DNA from: Methylobacterium sp. E-066
GTDB taxonomy: Bacteria > Pseudomonadota > Alphaproteobacteria > Rhizobiales > Beijerinckiaceae
Direction of reading: 5' to 3'
NCBI RefSeq assembly: GCF_022829635.1
Contig: NZ_JAKSYO010000050.1
Location: 1-64,000 of the forward strand
Length of the DNA: 64,000 bases
Shown here: positions 27,437 through 34,734 of the stretch, in pieces
How the letters are laid out: the number at the start of each line of letters is the position of its first letter
Position numbering within the stretch: the stretch's first letter is position 1
Position numbers and translations under genes: made by a program
The notes under the pieces: generated by a model
Told to the model about the DNA's origin: nothing
What the model saw: the letters and a program-made list of their open reading frames with translations, nothing else
Database searches by the model: none

Positions 27437-27749
27437 CTGGGCTTTGCCATGGGCGTCGGCTCGTCGATGAGACCACGAGCCAACTTGCGGCGCGCTCCTG
27501 ACGGGGTGCGCCGCACTTTCCGCGACAGCGTGCAGAACCACTGGGGGCAGCTGGTGAAGGCGGAGTAACCCTGCTTCGGCAATCCGTTCAAGGGCATGGC
27601 ACTGAACGGATGGCTGATGAGGGTTCAGGCAAATAGCAGATGGCGGTCGCCTGGGCTCCAGTACAAACCCAGCGATGTTTGGCATTTAGAATTTTTTAAC
27701 CATGATAGACCACATTCGCTGTGGTCCTTGGTCCTGGATCAGCAATCTT

Positions 27750-27785
27750 CAGCCCGCCCGGTCCGCCGCGCGGGTTTTTTCTTGG
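27750..27785 (+). terminator. Rho-independent terminator-like hairpin
   Basis: AGCCCGCCCGGTCCGCCGCG then CGGGTTTTTTCTTGG, a near copy of the one at 27400-27436, about 90 bases before the AT-rich membrane-protein gene. Confidence 0.55.
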
Positions 27786-27874
27786 CCGGACTCTGTCGCG
27801 GACTACCTAACAGCAGGCCTGCCGGATACGCTTGCACAATCAGCTTCTGCGTAATCCGCAGCAGAAGGAGGCCT

Positions 27875-28222
27875 CTGGTTCGCGTTGAGATCGCGCGATT
27901 CGCTATTATACTACCGCTGGTTGCAATTCCGGTTTTAGCACGAGTGGCGAGTCCGATGGCGCACGCCTATACGGTACGAAAATACGACGACAGAAATCAA
28001 ACTGATGGTCTGACAAGTTTGTTTGTTTTTGTTCCATGCTTAATAGTATGGACAATCGGCGTTATATTTATGCTTCCGATTACGATACTGGCTTTTCCTG
28101 TTCAATATTTCTTTGAGCATAAGCCAAAACTACAAGGTAATATCGTCACTGGCCTGATGATTTTAGGTGCAGCAAATGCGGTTGTTACGCCGTTGTCAAT
28201 TTTTTACGTTTATTGCACTTAA
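27875..28222 (+). CDS. AT-rich membrane protein of unknown function
   Basis: About 115 residues. No ATG fits: AGAAGGAGG lies just before a CTG at 27875, the most likely start; ATG only occurs well inside. Probable signal or first span FAIILPLVAIPVLARVASPM, then a loop (AYTVRKYDDRNQTDGL), a second span SLFVFVPCLIVWTIGVIFML and a third GNIVTGLMILGAANAVVTPL. Base composition is far more AT-rich than anything around it, implying recent transfer. No family recognised. Confidence 0.5.
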   Translation: MVRVEIARFAIILPLVAIPVLARVASPMAHAYTVRKYDDRNQTDGLTSLFVFVPCLIVWTIGVIFMLPITILAFPVQYFFEHKPKLQGNIVTGLMILGAANAVVTPLSIFYVYCT

Positions 28223-28262
28223 AACAAAATATTCAGCCGAGTAAATCTGTTCTTTAAGGCTT

Positions 28263-28490
28263 CTATTCGCCCGGAAGGTTGCAAGGCCTTACGACGACCT
28301 GGGGCCAGCGATCCATGCCAACCGGCATGAGGACGGCGATCTGCTCCGGCACCTTACGGTCGCCCAGCAGGCTGTGAAGCGAGGTGCGACAGGCCTCTTC
28401 CATCTCAGATGGGGTGCGCGCGCCCGATGTTTTGAGATCGGCGATCAGGAGTGCGGCGATCTCTTGCGCAAAAGCTTCGCTGTCCCGCAT
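28263..28490 (-). CDS. Small hypothetical protein
   Basis: 75 residues from the ATG at 28490. Helical and soluble (EAFAQEIAALLIADLKTSGA, SEMEEACRTSLHSLLGDRKV). No motif recognised. Codon use matches the neighbourhood. Confidence 0.45.
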   Translation of the reverse strand: MRDSEAFAQEIAALLIADLKTSGARTPSEMEEACRTSLHSLLGDRKVPEQIAVLMPVGMDRWPQVVVRPCNLPGE

Positions 28491-28600
28491 GGGGGCCTCC
28501 GGTGCTGACCGAGTAAGCCTACTGGCGACCGGCCGCGTCAGGCATCCGCACAAATTGGCGTGTTCACATACCGATTGAGACTGAGGATGCGACGGGCGGA

Positions 28601-28840
28601 TTAGCCCTCATCTCCGGCAGGCTCCGACCATGACGCTCCATAGCGTTCGATCAGCTCCTGGTGACCTGCTGGTGTGATCTCGTACTCGACGCTGTCTTCC
28701 GCCGGGATCGCTCGACCAGTGGTCACGACAAGTCCGAGCGTCTCCAGGCGCCGCATGTAGACGCTGATCTGATAGAAGCGAGGTCCTGTCGTCGCGAGGT
28801 TGCGGAGGCGGTACAGACTGTTAGGCGCCAGCTTGTGCAT
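28601..28840 (-). CDS. Small winged-helix-like protein
   Basis: 79 residues: SLYRLRNLATTGPRFYQISV, YMRRLETLGLVVTTGRAI and YEITPAGHQELIERYG. The order helix-helix-'LE.LGLV' and beta-wing ending ITPAG.ELI matches a PadR/MarR-like winged helix. It may be a tiny DNA-binding regulator or the remains of a larger one. Confidence 0.5.
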   Translation of the reverse strand: MHKLAPNSLYRLRNLATTGPRFYQISVYMRRLETLGLVVTTGRAIPAEDSVEYEITPAGHQELIERYGASWSEPAGDEG

Positions 28841-29536
28841 CGCCGGTCAGTGTAACGATAGGCCGCTGCCGCGTCAGTCCTGGTTACGGCCATTTGGGCA
28901 GCGGCTCGGCCAATTGCGCCCCACCGGCAGCGGCGACGAAGGCGAGGGCGGCGGTCGGAACGTCCCGAACGACATCAATGACCGGCGCCACACAGCGCAG
29001 GGCTACTACCAGACGGGACTTCATCGAGCCGGGACGCGCGCGACGGCCATTCGGATCCGGAGCGCAGGTGGTCTCACCGCGGACATGGGCGTCAACTCAC
29101 CCGATGCGAAAGAGGATGGCAACCCGGCCTGATCCGCGAGGCGGGGCCCGGGCACTACGACGTGTAGGCGGGATCGCCGACCTGGGCGTGACGGAGCCGA
29201 GGGCGAGCGCGGCACGCTGACGGGGGCTTGAGAAACGATCTCGACTAACGGAGATCCCAATCTCTTCCCTCGTCCTGACAGGCTGTCGGTCGTTCGATCG
29301 ATAGACGGGCCTTCAGGCCAAGATGAGGCGCGGGTCCCCTCTGCCGTGCTGGAGAGGGACAGGGCGAGGGATGCGACCTCTCCGGAGAAACCTGATCCCT
29401 CACCCCAACCCTCTCCCGCACGGGAGAGGGGGCCTGGCGCGCTCCGTCGGGGTCCGCTGGCGCGGGCATCTCAAGATGAGGTCGAGGGTCGGAGAGACGG
29501 GTCAAGCAAAATCTAAGACTTCCGATGCCCGTACTG
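28841..29536. other. Gene-free stretch with an inverted repeat
   Basis: Nearly 700 bases with only low-quality overlapping frames. The clear structure is the inverted repeat at 29333-29433. The rest shows no recognisable protein remnant. Confidence 0.4.
29333..29433. repeat. Intergenic inverted repeat (CCCTCTCCCG type)
   Basis: The right arm, CCCTCACCCCAACCCTCTCC then CGCACGGGAGAGGG, pairs in degenerate form with the left arm, CTCTGCCGTGCTGGAGAGGG then ACAGGGCGAGGG. The right arm alone is also a hairpin (CCCTCTCCCG/CGGGAGAGGG). This motif is common in alphaproteobacterial intergenic regions. Confidence 0.65.
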
Positions 29537-30541
29537 TCAGAACACGGCGTGGTCGCCGCGCTCGGCGACGGCCTCGCCCCGGACCAAACGCGCGTAATAA
29601 TCGAACAGCGTATCCGACCCCGTCGACGGCGTGGCCCGGGCATCGTATCGGCCCGTCGCCGGATCCAGGACGAGCATCGACTCCGTGGCGTAGTAGCGTC
29701 CGATGCGCGCGAGCTCGGCCTTGGCGGCCAGGGCCGGGACAAGCCGCCCGAGGGTGGACAGAACGGCGATGATCCCGTCCAGCAGCGCCACCGGCACATG
29801 CCGGAAACGCGGCTCACGCCCCAGCAGGGCGAACAGGTGCTCGCCCTGCGCCTTCGGGGTGATCGCCTCGCCCGGTCCGCCGATCGGGAGGACGCGATTG
29901 CGCCGGTCCTCGGCGTCGATGCAATCGGCGAGGTAGCGGCCCAGATCGTCGTCGCTGATCGGCTTGCAGGCCGTGAGCAGGCCGTCGCCGAAGACCAGGA
30001 ACGGCTTGCCCTGTTGCACGCGCTGGATCTGCCCCGAGAGCGATTTGAAGAAGGCGGTCGGCCGCACGATCGTGTAGGCGAGGCCCGATTCCATCAGCGC
30101 CTGCTCGAACGCCAGCTTGGCATGCTGGAAGGCGAGGATCGGCTTCTGGACGCAGATCGCTGAGAGCAGGATCACGTGCGTCACGCCGGCCGCCTCGACG
30201 GCGCGCAGCGCGTTCACCTGCGCCTGATAGTCGATCGCCCAGGCGTCGTCGGGCAGGCCGGTGCGCGAGGCGAGACACGAGACCAGGACGTCGAACGGCT
30301 CGCCGCAGACGCCGTCGCGCGCGAGCGAGGCCGGATCCATCAGGTCTGCGACCCGCGCGGTGGCGCCCTTGGGGAGGGCGGTAGGGTCCGCCGGCCCTAA
30401 CGGGTCGCGGCGCCTGATGAGGCAGACGACCGCGTGACCGCGCGCCACCAGCGCCCGCACCGTCGCGCGACCGATCGTGCCGGTGCCGCCCAGAACGAGG
30501 ACGCGCCGCGGTGGTGAATCATCCGGCCGATCCACCTTCAC
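29537..30541 (-). CDS. bciA: Divinyl (proto)chlorophyllide 8-vinyl reductase, BciA type
   Basis: 334 residues, GTG start at 30541. An NAD(P)-binding Rossmann fold opens the protein (VLVLGGTGTIGRATVRALVA, residues 14-33). Diagnostic blocks for BciA are DVLVSCLASRTGLPDDAWAI, then SAICVQKPILAFQHAKLAFE, IVRPTAFFKSLSGQIQRVQQ and YYATESMLVLDPATGRYDA. It reduces the 8-vinyl group in bacteriochlorophyll synthesis using NADPH. Other photosynthesis genes are absent nearby. Its start overlaps the stop of a 47-codon ORF (GTGA), implying coupled translation. It lies inside the island boundaries, which is unexpected for a pigment gene. Confidence 0.88.
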   Translation of the reverse strand: MKVDRPDDSPPRRVLVLGGTGTIGRATVRALVARGHAVVCLIRRRDPLGPADPTALPKGATARVADLMDPASLARDGVCGEPFDVLVSCLASRTGLPDDAWAIDYQAQVNALRAVEAAGVTHVILLSAICVQKPILAFQHAKLAFEQALMESGLAYTIVRPTAFFKSLSGQIQRVQQGKPFLVFGDGLLTACKPISDDDLGRYLADCIDAEDRRNRVLPIGGPGEAITPKAQGEHLFALLGREPRFRHVPVALLDGIIAVLSTLGRLVPALAAKAELARIGRYYATESMLVLDPATGRYDARATPSTGSDTLFDYYARLVRGEAVAERGDHAVF

Positions 30542-30681
30542 GGCACCCGCTTGCGCAGCACGAAATTCCCCACCGCCAAGAACTTCTGAGCCCGCTTGCC
30601 GGTGTCGACTTCCGTGGTGAACACGTTGCCCTTTGAGCGTTTCGGTCCCGTGCTTCCGGTATCCGCGATCGCGTCGGACAT
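30538..30681 (-). CDS. Small ORF translationally coupled to bciA
   Basis: 47 residues: MSDAIADTGSTGPKRSKGNV followed by FTTEVDTGKRAQKFLAVGNF and VLRKRVP. ATG at 30681 with GAGAGG upstream; the TGA overlaps the bciA GTG start (GTGA). The basic, short sequence matches no family I know. Overlap and ribosome site argue that it is translated; it may be a leader peptide that couples bciA expression, or the tail of a decayed gene. Confidence 0.45.
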   Translation of the reverse strand: MSDAIADTGSTGPKRSKGNVFTTEVDTGKRAQKFLAVGNFVLRKRVP

Positions 30682-30692
30682 GGTCTCGCCTC

Positions 30693-30766
30693 TCAGGCTT
30701 TCTTTAGCCGCACGCCCGGCCCCTCGCCGTTCTCCTCGATGAAGATGACGCCGGCGGCTGCGAGGG
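30693..30766 (-). pseudogene. C-terminal relic of a helix-turn-helix (XRE-like) regulator
   Basis: The minus strand reads LAAAGVIFIEENGEGPGVRL then KKA and stop. This is the common C-terminal pattern of small XRE regulators (LEAAGV.F..ENG.GPGVRLR). Nothing of the DNA-binding half precedes it: the frame merges at once with the 3' end of another small gene. It ends 12 bases before the 47-codon ORF. Confidence 0.45.
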
Positions 30767-30768
30767 GG

Positions 30769-30963
30769 CTACCAGAGGCGCAGCAGATACCCGCCAGCAA
30801 GCACGACGACGGTGAGGGTGACAATCGAGAGGTAGAACCTTTTTGCGGCTTCGGTCCGAAGGTTGGCACGACGCTGGTCGGTTCGAGGCCTGAAGGCCAC
30901 GATCTTCGGATCCGACACGTGCTGCGTCAGGCTCTTGGGTAGCCTGCGCTTCGATCGTCCCAT
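30769..30963 (-). CDS. Small basic protein with C-terminal membrane anchor
   Basis: 64 residues from the ATG at 30963 (30969 also possible). Arg/Lys-rich N-terminus (MGRSKRRLPKSLTQHVSDPK) and one C-terminal membrane span (FYLSIVTLTVVVLAGGYLLR). Tail-anchored topology. Function unknown. Confidence 0.45.
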   Translation of the reverse strand: MGRSKRRLPKSLTQHVSDPKIVAFRPRTDQRRANLRTEAAKRFYLSIVTLTVVVLAGGYLLRLW

Positions 30964-31031
30964 GCGCATGTTCGCTTCCCTACGGCCGTCGCATTGCATT
31001 AAGAGCTTGCGTCAGGTGCCCCACGACGTCG

Positions 31032-31313
31032 TCACCCTTTAGTCGCAGCCGGGCCAACATCAGGGGCCGCCTCGGCCTGCCCGATGCGCCTGGCGACCTC
31101 CATCAGCACGATTTCGACGGAAGGCGGCCAGGGTGCCCCATTGTCCAGAAGCATCCGGGCAGCCCTGACAAGCATGGTGAACTGCTCCGGCGGGATCGTC
31201 GTACCGGCGGCGTTCTGTTCCAAGATGCGGTCGGCGATCGCTGTTGCGAGCCGGGCGACCTCGGCCACCTTGTCGGGCTCTGCGTGAGAGCCGGTCAATT
31301 TGGATTGACCCAT
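31032..31313 (-). CDS. Small hypothetical protein
   Basis: 93 residues, soluble and helical: VAEVARLATAIADRILEQNA and IPPEQFTMLVRAARMLLDNG. No motif recognised. It belongs to a co-directional series of minus-strand genes between 30769 and 32390. Confidence 0.45.
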   Translation of the reverse strand: MGQSKLTGSHAEPDKVAEVARLATAIADRILEQNAAGTTIPPEQFTMLVRAARMLLDNGAPWPPSVEIVLMEVARRIGQAEAAPDVGPAATKG

Positions 31314-31362
31314 TCAGATCCCGCGCGGGGCAGAACGTAGCCTTGGCCAGTGGGCCAAGCTG

Positions 31363-31908
31363 TCACCGCGCGCACCCCAGTTGACGCTCCGTCGCCCGGA
31401 TCTTGGCCACCTGCTCCCGCTGGCGCGTCGACAGCGGCACGTCCGCCTCGTCGTCGAACTGGCACCCGGCATTGCCGAACGCCTGGATGGCCTGCGGGGT
31501 GCGGAAGCAGTAGCCCGCAGCCTTGAAGATCGCGTTCCGCTCGGACCACAGCTCCTCGCACGATGACGAGGCGGATCCGCTCGGCACACTGCGGCCGCTC
31601 GCGGCTGTGCGGCAGCAGCCGACGTACCGAGCGCTCACCCATCCGGTCTGGCCGGACGGCAGCTGGATGTTCACCCAGCCGCCCTGGCGGCCGAGTTCGG
31701 TGAACAGGGTGTCGGGCCCGAGTCGCGCGAGGCGGACGCCTTGGGTGCCGCTTGGCAGGCTGCGCAGCGCCAGGAAGTTGTCGCCGTAAGGATCGAGGCC
31801 GACCGGGTAGCTGAAGGCTTCCTGCTGGACCTGGGCCAGAGCCGAGCCGCTGGGTAAGGCGAGCGCGGCGATGGCGCCGCCTATGATCAGACAGAGAAGC
31901 TTGTACAT
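31363..31908 (-). CDS. Secreted SH3-like/YARHG-domain protein
   Basis: 181 residues from the ATG at 31908, with GAGGA nine bases upstream; an ATG at 31917 overlaps the previous stop. Signal peptide LLCLIIGGAIAALALPSGSA. Residues 45-100 fit a bacterial SH3 fold (FLALRSLPSGTQGVRLARLG, GGWVNIQLPSGQTGWVSARY). The C-terminal part is YARHG-like (CEELWSERNAIFKAAGYCFR then AFGNAGCQF). Such proteins sit in the periplasm and may bind peptidoglycan. Co-translated with the upstream secreted-protein gene. Confidence 0.65.
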   Translation of the reverse strand: MYKLLCLIIGGAIAALALPSGSALAQVQQEAFSYPVGLDPYGDNFLALRSLPSGTQGVRLARLGPDTLFTELGRQGGWVNIQLPSGQTGWVSARYVGCCRTAASGRSVPSGSASSSCEELWSERNAIFKAAGYCFRTPQAIQAFGNAGCQFDDEADVPLSTRQREQVAKIRATERQLGCAR

Positions 31909-31913
31909 GCCGC

Positions 31914-32390
31914 TCATTCCTCAAGCGGCGCCCGGCTCGGGCAGAGGGCCTTGAAAATCTGAATGTTGGTCGGATAGCCGCTTGCCGACGATCCATCGGC
32001 GATCTCGCCCGACGGCAGGTTCTTCAGCACGTACTTGGTCATGCTGTCTTTGTCGCGGGATGGCCCGAGGACGCGGTAACGGTTTCCCTGAAAGTCTACG
32101 AACTCGCCCCTGGGGCAGTTCGCCGTAACCTCGTCGTTAAGCCGGACTGCCAGTTCCTCACGGATGCAATCGGGCGTGACCTTGCCGACATAGTCGCGGC
32201 AGAAGCCGACGGCATCCTCGCGTGTGTGCTTCGTGCGGATCACCGCGCGATCGGTATCGAGCCCATTCATGGACACGACCGTCACCGTCATACCGGCCCG
32301 CGACCCGTAGAAGATTTTACCGGATGCAGATGCAGGTGACGCAGCGAGCACCGCTATGGCTGCAGGAGCGAAAAGCCGTAATCGCCTCAT
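31914..32390 (-). CDS. Secreted hypothetical protein
   Basis: 158 residues from the ATG at 32390. Signal peptide RLRLFAPAAIAVLAASPASA. The mature part (GMTVTVVSMNGLDTDRAVIR, then EDAVGFCRDYVGKVTPDCIR and GNRYRVLGPSRD) has three or four Cys. Its end lies next to the SH3/YARHG gene, and the two may form a periplasmic pair. Family not recognised. Confidence 0.55.
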   Translation of the reverse strand: MRRLRLFAPAAIAVLAASPASASGKIFYGSRAGMTVTVVSMNGLDTDRAVIRTKHTREDAVGFCRDYVGKVTPDCIREELAVRLNDEVTANCPRGEFVDFQGNRYRVLGPSRDKDSMTKYVLKNLPSGEIADGSSASGYPTNIQIFKALCPSRAPLEE

Positions 32391-32586
32391 CTCGAAAATG
32401 CTCCGGCATCCCAATGCCCAACTGGAATGCCGCCAACGATTCTATGGCGCGACAAACCGCTCTTCGTTGGATCCAGGATCCAGCCAACATGAATGAGGGG
32501 AGGGCGGTTCGAGCCGCCCGCTTCCGCAGTGCTTCCGCGGCGATCTTCGGACCGCATCGCGTAGTCCGCTAAGTCATTGACAAGAT

Positions 32587-32663
32587 TGGCGCACCCGACA
32601 CGATTCGAACGTGTGACCTTTGCCTTCGGAGGGCAACGCTCTATCCAGCTGAGCTACGGGTGC
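32587..32663 (-). tRNA. tRNA-Arg (anticodon CCG)
   Basis: 77 bases with encoded CCA. Acceptor arms GCACCCG and CGGGTGC pair perfectly; D arm GCTC..GAGC; anticodon arm TTGCC-CTCCGAA-GGCAA gives CCG in the loop; T arm CACACG-TTCGAAT-CGTGTC. Its 3' half is duplicated at 15926-15972, marking it as the integration site of the island to its left. Confidence 0.95.
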
Positions 32664-33116
32664 TAGCCGCGCCGATTTCCTAACCCAACCGCGCCGCCAG
32701 CGCAACGGCTCGGGTGTGCCTCTCTGAGGCGCGACAGGGAGGTATCGAGCCCCCTGCGGCAAAGGGCACAGGCTCGAAGCGTGTCGGGTGCGCGCGAGCG
32801 CTGAGCGCAAATGAGTCGGTCGGCCGAGGGAGGCTCAAGGGCGGCACGCGGCCTGTGGCGCGAACGCGCCGCGGCTTCTCCTCCGGAAGGAGCGTTGGCT
32901 TGGCGCGACGATGCAGGGGTTCCGAGTGAGACCGGGAGGTGTTCCCTGGAGGGCGCGACAACCTGAAGGTGTTCGGCCTGTAGCCAGAACCCAGCGGCTG
33001 TGCTGAAAAGGTCCGACAAACAGCTGCAGGGCGTCTCGGCGCCAGCGGGCAGCGGGCAGCACGGTCTCGGTTTGCTACCGTCCCTCCATCTTGGCCCTGC
33101 GGCGCGGCCGCAGATC
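32664..33116. other. Intergenic region between tRNA-Arg and the nuclease gene
   Basis: About 450 bases with no convincing gene. It must hold the promoters of the minus-strand tRNA and of the rightward nuclease operon. An upstream in-frame GTG at 33000 could extend the nuclease by 39 residues of low-quality sequence. No operator-like palindrome stands out. Confidence 0.4.
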
Positions 33117-34052
33117 ATGGCTGACGACCTGATCCGGCGCATCGCCGGTTTGGGGCAGAGCGCGCGTCTGGTCGTCCTGGGCATCGATCGCACCGCCATC
33201 GGCGCCCTCGTCTCGGAGGGCACCGACCGCAGCGCACTGCTGGTCGCGAGCGGGGTCCAGCTCTCGGCCATGGCGCTCATCGACCGGCTTCTCGACGATC
33301 TCGCCGAGCTGGCCCTCGGACGCTGGCCGCATTGGCACGGCCGCGATGCGTCTCTCACTCCGGTCACCGCCGATCCTTGGCTGAAAGCGGCGTCGAAGCG
33401 CGCCAGGCTCGGCCTGGTGCCGCGCTTCCGCAGGATGGGGCGAGCCCTTGAGCTCCTCCGGCTTTCGCGTGCGATCGACCCCGCCGGCGTCGTTCTGATC
33501 TGGGAGGTCGATCCGGCATCGGCGACGCGGGCGCGTCCGGCGATCGAGGCGCTGGAATGGTGCACGCAGCACGGGGCCGCGGTGGTGGCGACGCTCGCCG
33601 TGCCGCCGATTGAGACCGCGCCCTATGACCGTGTCCTCTACGGCGCCTATGAACTCGCCCACCCGGAAAGCACAGCGGCCGAGCGTTTCATCGCACCGGT
33701 CGGTGCGCACCCGGCGAGCGCCATCGAGCGGCGGGTCGCCGACGCCCTGGCACAGGACGCCGACCTCAGGGACTTGTTCGTCTGCAATGCCCCTGTGCCC
33801 GTCGGGGCCTGGGGCGCGAGACCACGTGTCGACCTCCTGTGCCGGAAACACCGCGTCGTCGTGGAACTCGACGGTCCCGAGCACCGGGCGGAGCCCAAAT
33901 TCGGCAACGATCGTCACCGGGACTACGAGCTGCTGACCGCGGGTTACCTCGTGTTGCGCTTGACCAACGATCAGGTCGCGGCCGACCTTCCGCTGGCGAT
34001 CGAGAAGATCCGGGCCGTCGTCCGCCTGCGGCGCGGTTCGCAGGAGGGGTGA
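33117..34052 (+). CDS. PD-(D/E)XK (DUF559/Vsr-like) nuclease
   Basis: 311 residues from the ATG at 33117. The C-terminal ~110 residues form a restriction-type nuclease fold: E204 (ASAIERRVADAL), D239 (RPRVDLLCRKHRVVVELDG), E250 and D252 in the same stretch, and a following HRDYELLTAGYLVLRLTNDQ helix-strand. These are the acidic and E-x-D metal-binding residues of the family, all present. The N-terminal ~200 residues (RLVVLGIDRTAIGALVSEGT, then LELLRLSRAIDPAGVVLIWE) are unlike any domain I know. It is the first gene of a three-gene operon with a winged-helix protein four bases downstream and a HerA-like ATPase. Probably cuts DNA. Confidence 0.75.
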   Translation: MADDLIRRIAGLGQSARLVVLGIDRTAIGALVSEGTDRSALLVASGVQLSAMALIDRLLDDLAELALGRWPHWHGRDASLTPVTADPWLKAASKRARLGLVPRFRRMGRALELLRLSRAIDPAGVVLIWEVDPASATRARPAIEALEWCTQHGAAVVATLAVPPIETAPYDRVLYGAYELAHPESTAAERFIAPVGAHPASAIERRVADALAQDADLRDLFVCNAPVPVGAWGARPRVDLLCRKHRVVVELDGPEHRAEPKFGNDRHRDYELLTAGYLVLRLTNDQVAADLPLAIEKIRAVVRLRRGSQEG

Positions 34053-34056
34053 GTCG

Positions 34057-34734
34057 ATGAGCGAGTCGGTAACGCCGAAGCAGGCGCTGATTCTGTGGTG
34101 CCTGATCGGCCGGTGCGGAAGCGCCCTGCAGAGCGCGATCACGCCCCGCATCGACAAGGCGGACCGGGAAGCCCTCATCAAGGGCCGCTACCTCGAAGCC
34201 GTGCGGCACGGGCGCTCGCTGCGCTTGACCGTCACGGACAAGGGCTGGAACTGGGCGGGCGGGCATATGCGCGAGCCCCTGCCGCCGACCTTCCGTGTGC
34301 TGCAGGACTGGCTGGCGCGCATCCAGGCCGATCTCGCCGCGACGGGTCGTGCCCTCGCCGACCTCGTCGGGACCGCCCCCGACGAGCCGGCACCGGCCGT
34401 GCCGCGCCCGCCCGCGAGCAAACCGGCGGCCAAGGGAGCGAACACGGGAGCGAAGAAGCCCGGGCCCAAGCAGCTCCGCGCCCGAATCGAGACCGCGTAT
34501 CTCGCGCTGACCGGCGGGGAGAGGGCCAAGGCCGTGCGCTTGAGCGCCCTGAGGGCCGAGCTCGGCGACCTCGACCGGGCGACTGTCGATGCGGGCCTCG
34601 CGGCGATCCTGCGCGGCGACAAGACGGCGCGGCTGAGCCAGTTCAGCGATCCCAAGTCGCTCACATCCGCCGAGCGCGAGGCGGCGTTCAGCCCGGCCGG
34701 CGAACCCTTCCACATCCTCTGGATCCAATCATGA
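34057..34734 (+). CDS. Protein with two winged-helix-like domains
   Basis: 225 residues. The N-terminal part (TPKQALILWCLIGRCGSALQ, then LIKGRYLEAVRHGRSLRLTV and TDKGWNWAGGHM) has the helix-helix-beta-wing order of a winged helix. A Pro/Ala/Lys linker (residues 110-145) leads to a second such unit (LRARIETAYLALTGGERAKA, then VRLSALRAELGDLDRATVDA and FHILWIQS). No catalytic motif. It starts four bases after the nuclease and overlaps the ATPase gene by four bases (ATGA). Likely a DNA-binding or adaptor subunit of the same complex. Confidence 0.65.
   Translation: MSESVTPKQALILWCLIGRCGSALQSAITPRIDKADREALIKGRYLEAVRHGRSLRLTVTDKGWNWAGGHMREPLPPTFRVLQDWLARIQADLAATGRALADLVGTAPDEPAPAVPRPPASKPAAKGANTGAKKPGPKQLRARIETAYLALTGGERAKAVRLSALRAELGDLDRATVDAGLAAILRGDKTARLSQFSDPKSLTSAEREAAFSPAGEPFHILWIQS

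Larger units (their letters stand above)
26930..27874. other. Long gene-poor stretch with AT-rich promoter-like block and three terminators
   Basis: 945 bases without a credible ORF above 40 codons. Bases 27030-27095 are AT-rich (ATATATTAACTTCAGATAAA). Three terminator-like hairpins follow at about 27287, 27400 and 27750. Two short tails ending FRDIVKSQGRRMAKAG and FRDSVQNHWGQLVKAE precede the first and sit between the second and third; they look like relics of duplicated small genes. Confidence 0.45.

Noticed and set aside
27463..27568. A 32-codon plus-strand ORF ending FRDSVQNHWGQLVKAE
   Set aside because: No ribosome site and no homologous full gene; treated as a relic in the gene-poor stretch.
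22800..29500. Possible CRISPR array among the island repeats
   Set aside because: No regularly spaced direct repeats with unique spacers were found; repeats here are IS ends, mini-repeats and terminators.
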